This document shows positions 37,272 to 45,228 of a stretch of 64,000 nucleotides of DNA, one piece after another. The first letter of the stretch is position 1, and each line of letters starts with the position of its first letter. The notes beneath the pieces are model-generated. The model worked only from the letters and a program-made list of their open reading frames with translations, ran no database searches and was not told where the DNA came from. The position numbers and the translations under genes were made by a program. The stretch spans positions 62,001 to 126,000 of the forward strand of contig NZ_MVID01000005.1 in NCBI RefSeq assembly GCF_002086815.1, written 5' to 3'. The DNA comes from Mycolicibacterium parafortuitum. GTDB taxonomy: Bacteria > Actinomycetota > Actinomycetes > Mycobacteriales > Mycobacteriaceae.

Positions 37272-38264
37272 TCAGAACAGCCGGTGGCCGTCGGAGGACA
37301 GGTATTGCTCGGCGAGTTTGCAACTGCCCGCGGCATAGGTCACGGAGATCGCCTGGGACTCCTTGGAGTGGCTGTGCGTCCCCATCCAGGCCAGCAGCAG
37401 CAGGCGCCGCAGCAGGATGAACGAGGCCAGCATGTCCTCGTCTGAACTGCTGATCGTGCGGCGGGTGCGGTATCCGCTGACCCAGGCGTCCTGCCATTCC
37501 GGAACCGACGGGTGATCTTCGAAGAACGACACCGCGGTGCCGAAATCGTAGAAGTACCAACCCAACCCGCAGTCGTCGAAGTCGATCACGGTGATCGTGT
37601 CGTCGTCCACCAGCAGGTTGGCCAGTCGCAGATCCGCATGCACCAGGCCGAAAGTGTCGGGCCCGGTGCCGTATTCGGTCAGGCGACGGTGCAGCAGCGT
37701 CTGTGCGCGGGAGAGAACCTCGGCCTCGTGTTCGCCGACCCCGACGGCGTCACGCCAGCGTCCCCATCGCGGAGTGCCTCCCAGGCTGTGCTCCCAGTCC
37801 CAGGCGAAGCGGCTGAACCCCGTCGGTCGCTGCCAGCTGCGGGCATGGTCGTGCAGCGCGGCGGTGATGCACCCCAGGGTGTGGAAATCGGTGGAGGTGA
37901 CGGTGTCCTCGTCCGGTTCGGCACCGGGCACCATCTCGAAATGCACGACGTAGCGGTCATCCCCGCCGTGCTGCACCGTGACCACGCGGCGCCCGTCGTG
38001 GGCGGGGATCACAGTCGGCACGGTGACGTCGCTGTCCCGGCGCAGCGCGTCGAGCCACATCAGCTCGGACTCGATCTGGTCGACGCGGTGATAGTCCTTG
38101 CGGTGCACCCGCAGGATGGACCGGTGCCCGCAGCCGGGTTCCTCGACGGCGTAGGTCGCGTTTTCCGACAGGTTGAGCAGCCGCAGCGCCGAGCCCTGCG
38201 GCAGATCGAACGCCGCCAGGGCCTTCTCGGCGACGATCTCGTCGTCAGTGAAGTCTGCCGTCAA
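37272..38264 (-). CDS. APH-like kinase, probable (S)-1-amino-2-propanol kinase
   Basis: 330 residues from TTG at 38264, its start overlapping the upstream BMC-T stop (TTGA), which implies coupled translation. Kinase motifs: [15 protein letters not shown] (catalytic loop, ~209-223) and [11 protein letters not shown] (metal Asp, ~228). The kinase in the M. smegmatis aminoacetone microcompartment has been biochemically characterised as phosphorylating (S)-1-amino-2-propanol. Order and fold agree with that role here. Product would be the phospholyase substrate. Confidence 0.8.
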   Translation of the reverse strand: MTADFTDDEIVAEKALAAFDLPQGSALRLLNLSENATYAVEEPGCGHRSILRVHRKDYHRVDQIESELMWLDALRRDSDVTVPTVIPAHDGRRVVTVQHGGDDRYVVHFEMVPGAEPDEDTVTSTDFHTLGCITAALHDHARSWQRPTGFSRFAWDWEHSLGGTPRWGRWRDAVGVGEHEAEVLSRAQTLLHRRLTEYGTGPDTFGLVHADLRLANLLVDDDTITVIDFDDCGLGWYFYDFGTAVSFFEDHPSVPEWQDAWVSGYRTRRTISSSDEDMLASFILLRRLLLLAWMGTHSHSKESQAISVTYAAGSCKLAEQYLSSDGHRLF

Positions 38265-38926
38265 TGCTCCCGTCCTTCGATCGCACCGAGTACCTCGGTG
38301 ATGCGGTCCCGCGCCACCACCACGTCCTTGGTGCTGCCGCTGATGTAGAGCCTGCCCGCCGCGCCGATCATCTGCACGTCGACGAGCGTCAGGCCCGGTG
38401 CGGCCCGCTCGGCCTCGTTGGCCGCCACCGCCGCGAACAGGGCGGGGGTCATCTCGTACACCAGCAGGGATTGACCGGGCAGCACCATCGACGCCTGCCG
38501 GTTGCGGTTGAGGATCACCGCGTGCTGATCGGTGATGTCCTCGATCACGTCGTGGTAGAGCACCCGGGGCCGCAGCTGATCGGACGCCGAGTTCTGGGTG
38601 CCCGCCAGGATGGCCTCGCCGGCGCGCCGCACGTCGGCGAGGTTTCCGGAGTGGATCTCCAGCACACCGAACTGCCGTTCCACGTAGAGGATCCCGGGCT
38701 GGATGCCGGGCACCTCCCGCAGCGCGAGGTCGATGACCCGTTCGATCGCCAGCGCGGGCGACACCTCGACGATGAGCGCGTGCTCGCCGGCATACGGCGG
38801 ATAACCGCGCGCCCGGGTCGGTGTGCCCAGGTAGGCGGCGAACTGCTGCTGGAGGTCCTCGACGAGCAGGTAGACACGGATGTCGGTCCTGGTCGGTGCG
38901 GAGGACCTGGCCTCGGATACAGCCAC
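38261..38926 (-). CDS. Microcompartment shell protein, tandem-domain BMC-T (first copy)
   Basis: 221 residues from GTG at 38926, 10 bp after the BMC-H stop. Two BMC-fold domains in tandem (residues ~15-110 and ~120-215) are visible as repeats ending GVLEIHSGNLADVRRAGEAIL and GRLYISGSTKDVVVARDRITEVL. Tandem-domain proteins form pseudohexameric trimers in the shell facet. It is paralogous to 40031-40636 (shared FAAYLGT/MSYLGT, VERQFG, NRNRQASMVLPG/NRNKIGSMVLAG). Trimers of this type can carry a larger, gated pore. Confidence 0.85.
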   Translation of the reverse strand: MAVSEARSSAPTRTDIRVYLLVEDLQQQFAAYLGTPTRARGYPPYAGEHALIVEVSPALAIERVIDLALREVPGIQPGILYVERQFGVLEIHSGNLADVRRAGEAILAGTQNSASDQLRPRVLYHDVIEDITDQHAVILNRNRQASMVLPGQSLLVYEMTPALFAAVAANEAERAAPGLTLVDVQMIGAAGRLYISGSTKDVVVARDRITEVLGAIEGREH

Positions 38927-38936
38927 TGTCGGCAGA

Positions 38937-39218
38937 CTACTGGGCGGCGACGGAGAAGTGCGCACCGAGCTCGCTGTGCGGCCGCGGGATCACGTGCACG
39001 CTGACGAGTTCGCCGACCTGGGAGGCGGATTCGGCGCCGGCCTCGGTGGCGGCCTTGACGGCGCCGACCTCGCCGGTGACGATCACGGCCACCAGGCCGT
39101 CACCCACCTGCTGGCGGTCGGTGATCGTCACGTTGGCGGCCTTGACCATCGCGTCGGCAGCTGCGAGCGCGGCGACGTAGCCCTTGGTCTCGATCATTCC
39201 GATCGCGTTGCTGGCCAT
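38937..39218 (-). CDS. Microcompartment shell hexamer protein BMC-H
   Basis: 93 residues, strong SD AAAGGAG before the ATG at 39218. Canonical single BMC domain: [28 protein letters not shown] at the start, then [21 protein letters not shown] and a conserved tail [11 protein letters not shown]. It forms the bulk hexameric tiles of the shell. The strong SD is expected for the most abundant shell component. Confidence 0.95.
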   Translation of the reverse strand: MASNAIGMIETKGYVAALAAADAMVKAANVTITDRQQVGDGLVAVIVTGEVGAVKAATEAGAESASQVGELVSVHVIPRPHSELGAHFSVAAQ

Positions 39219-39291
39219 GGTGTTTCTCCTTTGTGTCGGTGATGAGAGGTGTCGGGTTTGTCGAACAGACGGGGACCGGTAGCCGGGGCGG

Positions 39292-39537
39292 CTAGCCGGT
39301 GGGATCGATGGAACCGATGATCAGCGCGTCGACCGGGGGCGGTGTGCCGGTGAACCAGCTCGCCGCCACCGAGCCCTGGGTGACGAGCACATGCTCGCCG
39401 ACCCCGCTGCCCAGCACGTCGAAGGCGACCAGCCGGGAGCCGGACCCGTCGACCTCGACTTCGAGGAAGGCGCCGGCCGGGATGCCGTCGATGCGGCGGG
39501 TCGACCAGACCTGACCGATGACCGTGCCACGAATCAT
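39292..39537 (-). CDS. Microcompartment vertex protein BMC-P (EutN/CcmL/PduN family)
   Basis: 81 residues. Starts [22 protein letters not shown], then [28 protein letters not shown], the beta-barrel signature of the pentameric vertex proteins, with AIIGSID-type ending (ALIIGSIDP). Pentamers close the twelve vertices. Its ATG overlaps the upstream stop (ATGA). A 73-bp gap separates it from BMC-H. Confidence 0.93.
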   Translation of the reverse strand: MIRGTVIGQVWSTRRIDGIPAGAFLEVEVDGSGSRLVAFDVLGSGVGEHVLVTQGSVAASWFTGTPPPVDALIIGSIDPTG

Positions 39538-40034
39538 GTTCGCTCCTTGTGGATCGTCACGCCCAGCGCGCGGGCGCGCTCACGGGCCAGCGGGGTGAGC
39601 ACAGCGCGGGGGCCGAGTACCAGCGATGCGCCGGAGGCGGCGATGTCGGTGATCTGCCGTTCGGTGACCGCGCCGCGCTCGATGCGTGTGGTGGCGCCCG
39701 GGCCGCTGCGTTCGGTTCCGGCGAGCCGGAACGACAGCCGGCCGTGCCGCAGATCGGCGCGTGTCTTCGGATTCTCGAACAGCCGCAGCAGGTTCCGCAC
39801 GAACACGTCGAGGTCACGATCGTTGGCGATGCGCACGGTGTCGGTGCGGGACCGTTCGTCGGCGGCCAGCGGACCGGTGGCGACCGGGCCGTCGGGGACA
39901 GCCGGGGGTGCCGCCGGGGCAGGAGTGGGCCGCGGGGCCTGCGCCTTCTGGGGTGACTGCGACGCCAGATCGCCCACGGCTTCGCGAACCACCTCGCGGA
40001 CGAGCTGGCGTAACACCTCGCGGTCGAGGCTCAC
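39534..40034 (-). CDS. Microcompartment-associated protein with N-terminal encapsulation-like helix
   Basis: 166 residues from GTG at 40034. Residues ~4-22 (REVLRQLVREVVREAVGDL) form an amphipathic helix like an encapsulation peptide. A Pro/Ala linker (~26-55) and a compact region (~60-115) follow. The C-terminal half contains VTERQITDIAASGASLVLGPRAVLTPLARERARALGV, a motif seen at the ends of other microcompartment-associated proteins (EutQ-type). Function unknown. It corresponds by position to the uncharacterised gene between the vertex and trimer genes in the M. smegmatis RMM locus. Overlaps both neighbours by 4 bases. Confidence 0.75.
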   Translation of the reverse strand: MSLDREVLRQLVREVVREAVGDLASQSPQKAQAPRPTPAPAAPPAVPDGPVATGPLAADERSRTDTVRIANDRDLDVFVRNLLRLFENPKTRADLRHGRLSFRLAGTERSGPGATTRIERGAVTERQITDIAASGASLVLGPRAVLTPLARERARALGVTIHKERT

Positions 40035-40636
40035 CGCACGCTCCGGGCGAGGGCTTCTTCGGCCGCCGCGGCAGCCTGGCGGATGTCGGATTCACTGCCG
40101 GACAGGTACACCCGGCCGGTGGCGCCGATCATCCGGAAGTCCACGACCTTCACGTCGGCAGCCTTCTCGGCTTCGTTGGTGGCCAGGATCGCGTAGGAGG
40201 CCGGGGATACCTCCAGCACGTAGAGGGTCTCGCCGGCCAGCACCATCGAGCCGATCTTGTTGCGGTTGATCAGGAATGCGTGCTGCTGGTCGATGCTGGA
40301 GATGATGCGTGACGCCAGGATCTGCGGCGGGGTCGCCGCGCCCGCGTCGCTGCCCAATTCGGCGAGTGCGGCGTCGGCGGCGGCCTCGACGTTGGCCGTG
40401 TCGCCGTGGAACTCCAGGTAGCCGAACTGCCGCTCGACCACGAGCACCCCGGCCTGCACCTCGGCGTGCTTGAGCGCGACGTCGGTGACGCCCTCGATGT
40501 CGAGCCCGGGGGCGACCTCGATGATCTGCGCGGCGACGCCGGCGCGCGGCAGGGCACCCTTGATCCAGGTACCCAGATACGACATCGTCTGCGGCTGGAG
40601 CCGGTCGATGAAGATGAACGAACGCAGTTCAGCCAC
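40031..40636 (-). CDS. Microcompartment shell protein, tandem-domain BMC-T (second copy)
   Basis: 201 residues. Two tandem BMC domains (residues ~3-95 and ~105-198); shares ERQFGYLEFHGD, DQQHAFLINRNKIGSMVLAGE and GRVYLSGSESDIRQA with the first BMC-T. It starts 3 bp after the aldehyde dehydrogenase stop. Having two BMC-T paralogues plus BMC-H and BMC-P gives the complete four-protein shell inventory described for M. smegmatis RMM. Confidence 0.85.
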   Translation of the reverse strand: MAELRSFIFIDRLQPQTMSYLGTWIKGALPRAGVAAQIIEVAPGLDIEGVTDVALKHAEVQAGVLVVERQFGYLEFHGDTANVEAAADAALAELGSDAGAATPPQILASRIISSIDQQHAFLINRNKIGSMVLAGETLYVLEVSPASYAILATNEAEKAADVKVVDFRMIGATGRVYLSGSESDIRQAAAAAEEALARSVR

Positions 40637-40639
40637 GGG

Positions 40640-42199
40640 TCACCTCTTGATCAGTTGTGCGAGTTCTTCGGCCACCAGGGCGCGCAATTCGGCGCGCAGG
40701 GCCTCGATACCGGGATCGGCGGCGCGCCGGGCGGCGGGCCTGCTGACGGGTGCGGGCGCCACAACCGCCGCCGACGGGTCGTTGGAGGCCCGGGGATAGG
40801 CGGGCACGGGACCGGCGGGTGAGCGCCACGGCGAGAGTCCGGCGAAGTTCGGCATCGTCACCGCCGAGTCGGCGTTGTAGGCGATCCTGGCCCAGTTCAG
40901 CAGGTTCTCCGGCTGCAGGTTCTCGCCGATGGAGCTGCGGCCGACGAATCCCGTGCCGATCGTCATCGACGGCGCGAGGTTGGTGTCCAGCCCGGAGCTT
41001 CCGGTGCTGTTGCCGACGTTCACCGACACCCGCAGCACCGGCACCTGGGCCGCGAAGTCGGTGATGACGGCGGCATCTTCGCTGTGGATCGCCGCCGAAT
41101 GCCCGGCGCCGGCGATGCGGATCACGGCCCGGGCCGCGCGGATACCGCGCTGGGCGTCGGCGACGGTCGTCATCCCCAGGACCGGGCACAGCTTCTCGTG
41201 GGTGAGCACCTCTTCACCGATGACGTCGGTGAACGGGGCGATCAACGCCCGGGTCTTCGGCGTGACCCGGACACCGATGCGCTCGGCGATCCACGCCGCG
41301 TCGCGCCCGACCACCTCGGTGTTGAGCGCACCGCCGGGGAACATGTACTCGCGCAACCGGTCTGTGGAATCGGCGTCGAGGATGTGTGCGCCGTGGCGGG
41401 TCAGTGCCGTGCCGAGCTTCGCGGCGACGCTGTCCTCGACGATCAGAACCGACTCGTTGGTGCACAGCACCGAGTTGTCGAAGGCCTTGCTGTCAACGAT
41501 GCGGCGGGCGGCGGCGTCGATGTCGGCGGTCGCGTCGACGAACACCGGGACGTTGCCCGGCCCGACGCCGAGGGCCGGGTTTCCGGACGAGTACGCGGCG
41601 CGTACGACGCCGGTACCGCCGGTCGCGACGATGACGTCGGTGCGCTCGTCGGACATCAGCGCCTCCACCAGTGGCAGCGTCGGCTCGTCGATGACCTGCA
41701 CGATGCCGTCCGGGGCGCCGGCCGCCTCGGCGGCCTCGGCCAGCAGCCTCGCCGCGTCGGCCGAGCACTGCTTGGCGCGGGGATGCGGGGCGACGACCAC
41801 CGCGTTGCGGGTCATCAACGCCAGGATCACCTTGAAGTACACGGTCGCAACGGGATTGGTGGTGGGAGTCAGTGCCAGCACCACACCCGCCGGGCGCGGG
41901 ATCTCGACGATCTTGCGCGCACTGTCGATGCGCGGCGTCACGTAGTCCTGACCGCGGTAGAACTCGACGATGCCGCGGGAGCAGGCGCGGTTCTTGGTCA
42001 CCTTGTCGGCGACGACGCCCATCTGGGTCTCGGCGACGGCGGCGGCGGCGAAGCGCTCGGCGTTGCGGTGGCCGGCGTCGGCGACCGCGTCGACGATCCG
42101 CGCCACCGAGGCCTGGTCGTACTCGGCGTAGGCGGCCGCGGCGAAGCGGGCGCGTTCGAGCAGTTGACCTGCGTGGGGTACCAGGTGTGTACCGGTCAC
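40640..42199 (-). CDS. CoA-acylating aldehyde dehydrogenase with C-terminal encapsulation peptide
   Basis: 519 residues from GTG at 42199, overlapping the upstream stop (GTGA). PduP/EutE-type features: LTPTTNPVATVYFK (~111), GGTGVVRAAYSSGNPALGVGPGNVPVF (~193-220), catalytic Cys246 in FDNSVLCTNE. After the catalytic domain a Pro/Ala-rich linker (~460-493) leads to an amphipathic helix (EALRAELRALVAEELAQLI, ~500-518), an encapsulation peptide. It converts propionaldehyde to propionyl-CoA with NAD inside the shell. Confidence 0.9.
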   Translation of the reverse strand: MTGTHLVPHAGQLLERARFAAAAYAEYDQASVARIVDAVADAGHRNAERFAAAAVAETQMGVVADKVTKNRACSRGIVEFYRGQDYVTPRIDSARKIVEIPRPAGVVLALTPTTNPVATVYFKVILALMTRNAVVVAPHPRAKQCSADAARLLAEAAEAAGAPDGIVQVIDEPTLPLVEALMSDERTDVIVATGGTGVVRAAYSSGNPALGVGPGNVPVFVDATADIDAAARRIVDSKAFDNSVLCTNESVLIVEDSVAAKLGTALTRHGAHILDADSTDRLREYMFPGGALNTEVVGRDAAWIAERIGVRVTPKTRALIAPFTDVIGEEVLTHEKLCPVLGMTTVADAQRGIRAARAVIRIAGAGHSAAIHSEDAAVITDFAAQVPVLRVSVNVGNSTGSSGLDTNLAPSMTIGTGFVGRSSIGENLQPENLLNWARIAYNADSAVTMPNFAGLSPWRSPAGPVPAYPRASNDPSAAVVAPAPVSRPAARRAADPGIEALRAELRALVAEELAQLIKR

Positions 42200-43476
42200 G
42201 GCTTCCTCCGTCCGGTCGCGGCCAGCTTCGCCCGTCCGACGGCAACCTCGACGCGGTCGAGCACGTCCTCGCAGAGGTCACGGTTGAGCAGCAGGCCCGG
42301 TTTGAATTGCAGGACACGGGGATCCAGCGTCGAGAAGATCGCCCACACCCCGTTCTGGTAGAGCTCGCGCATCACGAACTTCGCACCCTCGGGATGGTCG
42401 AATTCCAGACCGATCACCACGCCGTTCTGCCGGATGCCGACAAACCAGTCCGGGTAGTCGGCCTGGATACGGGCCAGGCCCGTGGCGAACAGGTCGGCGA
42501 TGTAGTGCACCGACGAGCGCACCTCGGGCCGGCCGGTGATCTCCAGGGTCTTGATGGCGGCCACGCAGCCGAGTTCGGCACCGCCGAACGTCGAGATGTG
42601 CCCGAAGCCGTCCTGTTCGAGCCACTGCGCCGCGCGGTCACTGAGCAGCGCCGCGGTGATCGGGTACATGCCGCCCGAGAGGCCCTTGCCGGTGACCATG
42701 ATGTCCGGGTCGATGCCGTGCTTGGTGATGCCCCACATCTCGCCGGTGCGCATCAGCCCGGTCTGCACCTCGTCGGCGATGTAGAGCGCGTCGTAGCGCA
42801 CGCACAGGTCCTTGACCGCCTCCAGATATCCGATGGGCGGCAACGGGAATCCGTAGGTGGCCGGAATGGTCTCCATGATCACCGCGGCGACGTCGCGGCC
42901 CTTCAGTGCCTGTTCCATCGCGTCGGTGTCACCGAACGGAACCTGGACGAACTCGTCGGGCCGGTCGGCGAGGAACAGTTTGGCGAAGCGGTCGTCGCCG
43001 GTGGCGACGGCCAGGCCGGTGTGCCCGTGGTAGGCCTTCACGATCGAGACGATCTTGCGGCGCTGGGTGGCGTGCCGGGCGCTCTTGAGGGCGATGTCGA
43101 TGGCCTCGCCGCCGCCGGATCCGAACGCCACCTTGCTCAGCGATGCGGGCGCGGACTCGATCAGCTTCTGGGCCAACGCGGTTCGGGCCACCGACGGAAA
43201 GTGGTGGTTGCCGACGTCGAAGTGCTCCATGCCCTCGGTGATCGCGGCCATCACCTCCGGGTTGCGGTGCCCGAGGTTGTAGGTGCCGCCGTTGAGGTGC
43301 ATGTCGATGAGCCGGCGCCCGCTCATGTCCCACAGGAAGTAGTCCTGCCTGCGGTCGATCACGAGGTCGACGCCGGAGTCGGTCCAGAATTGCGTCTTGT
43401 CCGGGTTCCAGAACTCCTTGGCACGTTCCAGCACCTGGGCTTTGGAATCGAACGAGAACGTGCCGTAGTCGAACAC
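42196..43476 (-). CDS. Class III aminotransferase-fold enzyme, probable amino-alcohol phosphate phospho-lyase
   Basis: 426 residues from GTG at 43476 (AGGGAG 5 bp upstream). Fold type I PLP enzyme with the class III motifs: NGGTYNLGHRNPEV, FGSGGGEAIDIALKSAR, IADEVQTGLMRTG (~230), PLP-lysine in MVTGKGLSGG (~270). In RMM loci the class III enzyme is proposed to eliminate phosphate and ammonia from 1-amino-2-propanol phosphate, giving propionaldehyde, like ethanolamine-phosphate phospho-lyase. First gene of the leftward operon. Confidence 0.83.
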   Translation of the reverse strand: MFDYGTFSFDSKAQVLERAKEFWNPDKTQFWTDSGVDLVIDRRQDYFLWDMSGRRLIDMHLNGGTYNLGHRNPEVMAAITEGMEHFDVGNHHFPSVARTALAQKLIESAPASLSKVAFGSGGGEAIDIALKSARHATQRRKIVSIVKAYHGHTGLAVATGDDRFAKLFLADRPDEFVQVPFGDTDAMEQALKGRDVAAVIMETIPATYGFPLPPIGYLEAVKDLCVRYDALYIADEVQTGLMRTGEMWGITKHGIDPDIMVTGKGLSGGMYPITAALLSDRAAQWLEQDGFGHISTFGGAELGCVAAIKTLEITGRPEVRSSVHYIADLFATGLARIQADYPDWFVGIRQNGVVIGLEFDHPEGAKFVMRELYQNGVWAIFSTLDPRVLQFKPGLLLNRDLCEDVLDRVEVAVGRAKLAATGRRKP

Positions 43477-43520
43477 GGGACTCCCTGTCGTGAGGTCGGC
43501 CGGGGATGTGACCAAAAACC

Positions 43521-43539
43521 TAAATGGCCGGACCATTTA
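43521..43539. promoter_or_regulatory. Operator-like palindrome O1, upstream of the microcompartment operon
   Basis: TAAATGG-CCGGA-CCATTTA has perfect 7-bp arms around a 5-nt centre, 44 bp upstream of the aminotransferase GTG. It fits the TGG-N5-CCA pattern shared with O2 and the GntR gene operator. Confidence 0.6.
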
Positions 43540-43574
43540 TGTCAATCCCGGGCTCACAGGGCTTGCGCAGCTTA

Positions 43575-43589
43575 ATTGGTAGTGCCAAT
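43575..43589. promoter_or_regulatory. Operator-like palindrome O2
   Basis: ATTGG-TAGTG-CCAAT, a perfect 5-bp-arm palindrome with a 5-nt centre, midway in the 206-bp divergent gap. Same half-site as O1 and 36437-36449. Confidence 0.55.
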
Positions 43590-43606
43590 ATGTCTTCGGT
43601 TCGCAC

Positions 43607-43622
43607 TGTGGTCTGGACCACA
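43607..43622. promoter_or_regulatory. Operator-like palindrome O3, upstream of the permease
   Basis: TGTGGTC-TG-GACCACA, perfect 7-bp arms. TGGTCTGGACCA is one base off the classical HutC/DasR-type site TGGTCTAGACCA. It lies 60 bp upstream of the permease ATG, appropriate for control of the rightward operon. Confidence 0.65.
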
Positions 43623-43682
43623 CCCGCGGTGCTCCCGCGGGTTGAACCTCTTCTATCCTTCGCCTCTGGAAGGTCTCTGTAG

Positions 43683-45215
43683 ATGACAGAAGACGTCGTT
43701 TCCCCTGAAACACACAGCAAGGACTCGGTCCAACGCCTGAAACGAAACGCCGTGGGCACGTTCGGCGTGATCTTCATGGCGGTAGCCACCGCGGCGCCGA
43801 TCACCGCGATGGTCGGCAATGTCCCGATCGCGGTGGGCTTCGGAAATGGTTCGCACGCCCCGGCCGGCTATCTGGTCGCCACGATCGTGCTCGGCCTGTT
43901 CGCGATCGGCTACGCGACGATGGCCAAGCACATCACCGCGACCGGCGCGTTCTACGGCTACATCTCCCACGGGCTGGGCCGCGTGATGGGCATGGCCAGC
44001 GGCCTGATCATCACGCTGGCCTACATCGTGTTCGAGGCGTCGCTGATCGGCATCTTCGCGTTCTTCTTCCAGAACTTCCTGTCCTCTCAGCTCGGGATCA
44101 CGATCCACTGGCTGGTCCCCGCGCTGTTGATGCTCGTACTGAACAGCGTCCTGACCTATTTCGACGTGAACCTGACGGCGAAGGTGCTCGGAGTCTTCCT
44201 GATCACCGAGATCGTGATGCTCGGCCTTGGCGCGATCGCGGTGGCCGTCAAGGGCGGCGGACCCGACGGCTTCGCCGTCGGCGAGATCCTCAACCCGGTC
44301 GGTGCGTTCCAGCCGGCGGCGATCGCCGGTGCCAGCGCGGGTCTCGGCCTTTTCTTCGCGTTCTGGTCGTGGGTGGGTTTCGAGTCGACGGCAATGTACG
44401 GCGAGGAGTCCAAGGACCCCAAGCGGATCATCCCGCGCGCCACCATGATCGCGGTGCTGGGTGTCGGCATCTTCTACATCTTCGTGTCGTGGATGGCGAT
44501 CGCCGGCACGGGCCCGCAGCAGGCCATCGAGTTGGCGCAGAACGCCGATACGTCGTCGGAGATCTTCTTCGCCCCGGTGCGCGACACCTACGGCGAATGG
44601 GCCATCACACTGTTCAACATCCTGCTGGTGACGGGCTCGTTCGCGTGCGGCATGGCGTTCCACAACTGCGCGTCGCGCTACCTGTACGCGCTGGGACGCG
44701 AAGGTCTGTCCAGCGGGCTGCAGAAGACGCTGGGTGCCACCCACAAGACGCACGGCTCGCCCTACATCGCGTCGTTCGTGCAGAGCGGCATCGCCCTGGT
44801 GCTGGTGCTCGCGTTCTTCTTCGCGGGCATGGATCCGTACATCCACATGTACACACTGCTGGCGATCCTGGGCACGATGGCGATCCTGATCGTGCAGTCG
44901 CTGTGCGCGTTCTCGGTGGTGGCGTACTTCCACTTCCACAAGAACCACCCGTCGAGTGCGCACTGGTTCAAGACGTTCCTGGCGCCACTGACCGGCGGCA
45001 TCGGCATGCTCTACGTGGTGTACCTGCTGTGGGAACACAAGGAATCCGCCGCGGGCGCGGCGTCGGGCACCTTGCTGTTCAAGCTGACACCATGGATCGT
45101 GATCGGAGTCTTCGTGTTCGGCGCGGCGATGGCGTTGTACTTCAAGTTCAACGACAAACGGCGCTATGAACTGATCGGCCGGATCGTTTACGACGACAGC
45201 GAAGTTCGCGACTAG
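43683..45215 (+). CDS. APC superfamily amino acid/amine permease
   Basis: 510 residues from ATG at 43683, about 12 membrane helices. N-terminal KRNAVGTFGVIFMAVATAAPITAMVGN (~21-47) is the APC unwound-helix-1 region. GFESTAMYGEESKDPKRIIPRAT (~228-250) is a signature of the ethanolamine/amine-permease branch. It probably imports the amino alcohol or aminoacetone consumed by the microcompartment. It heads an operon with the diol dehydratase genes (13-bp gap). Confidence 0.88.
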   Translation: MTEDVVSPETHSKDSVQRLKRNAVGTFGVIFMAVATAAPITAMVGNVPIAVGFGNGSHAPAGYLVATIVLGLFAIGYATMAKHITATGAFYGYISHGLGRVMGMASGLIITLAYIVFEASLIGIFAFFFQNFLSSQLGITIHWLVPALLMLVLNSVLTYFDVNLTAKVLGVFLITEIVMLGLGAIAVAVKGGGPDGFAVGEILNPVGAFQPAAIAGASAGLGLFFAFWSWVGFESTAMYGEESKDPKRIIPRATMIAVLGVGIFYIFVSWMAIAGTGPQQAIELAQNADTSSEIFFAPVRDTYGEWAITLFNILLVTGSFACGMAFHNCASRYLYALGREGLSSGLQKTLGATHKTHGSPYIASFVQSGIALVLVLAFFFAGMDPYIHMYTLLAILGTMAILIVQSLCAFSVVAYFHFHKNHPSSAHWFKTFLAPLTGGIGMLYVVYLLWEHKESAAGAASGTLLFKLTPWIVIGVFVFGAAMALYFKFNDKRRYELIGRIVYDDSEVRD

Positions 45216-45228
45216 GAAGGACGCCTCA

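Noticed and set aside
38261-38965. Longer BMC-T start at 38965 overlapping BMC-H by 29 bp
   Set aside because: The extra residues are Pro/Ser-rich and lack homology. GTG at 38926 gives a 10-bp gap and a normal BMC-T N-terminus.
43477-43682. Cobalamin riboswitch for the B12-dependent dehydratase
   Set aside because: Neither this gap nor the 13-bp gap before the dehydratase shows a B12-box or the folded leader length required. Control is better explained by palindromes.
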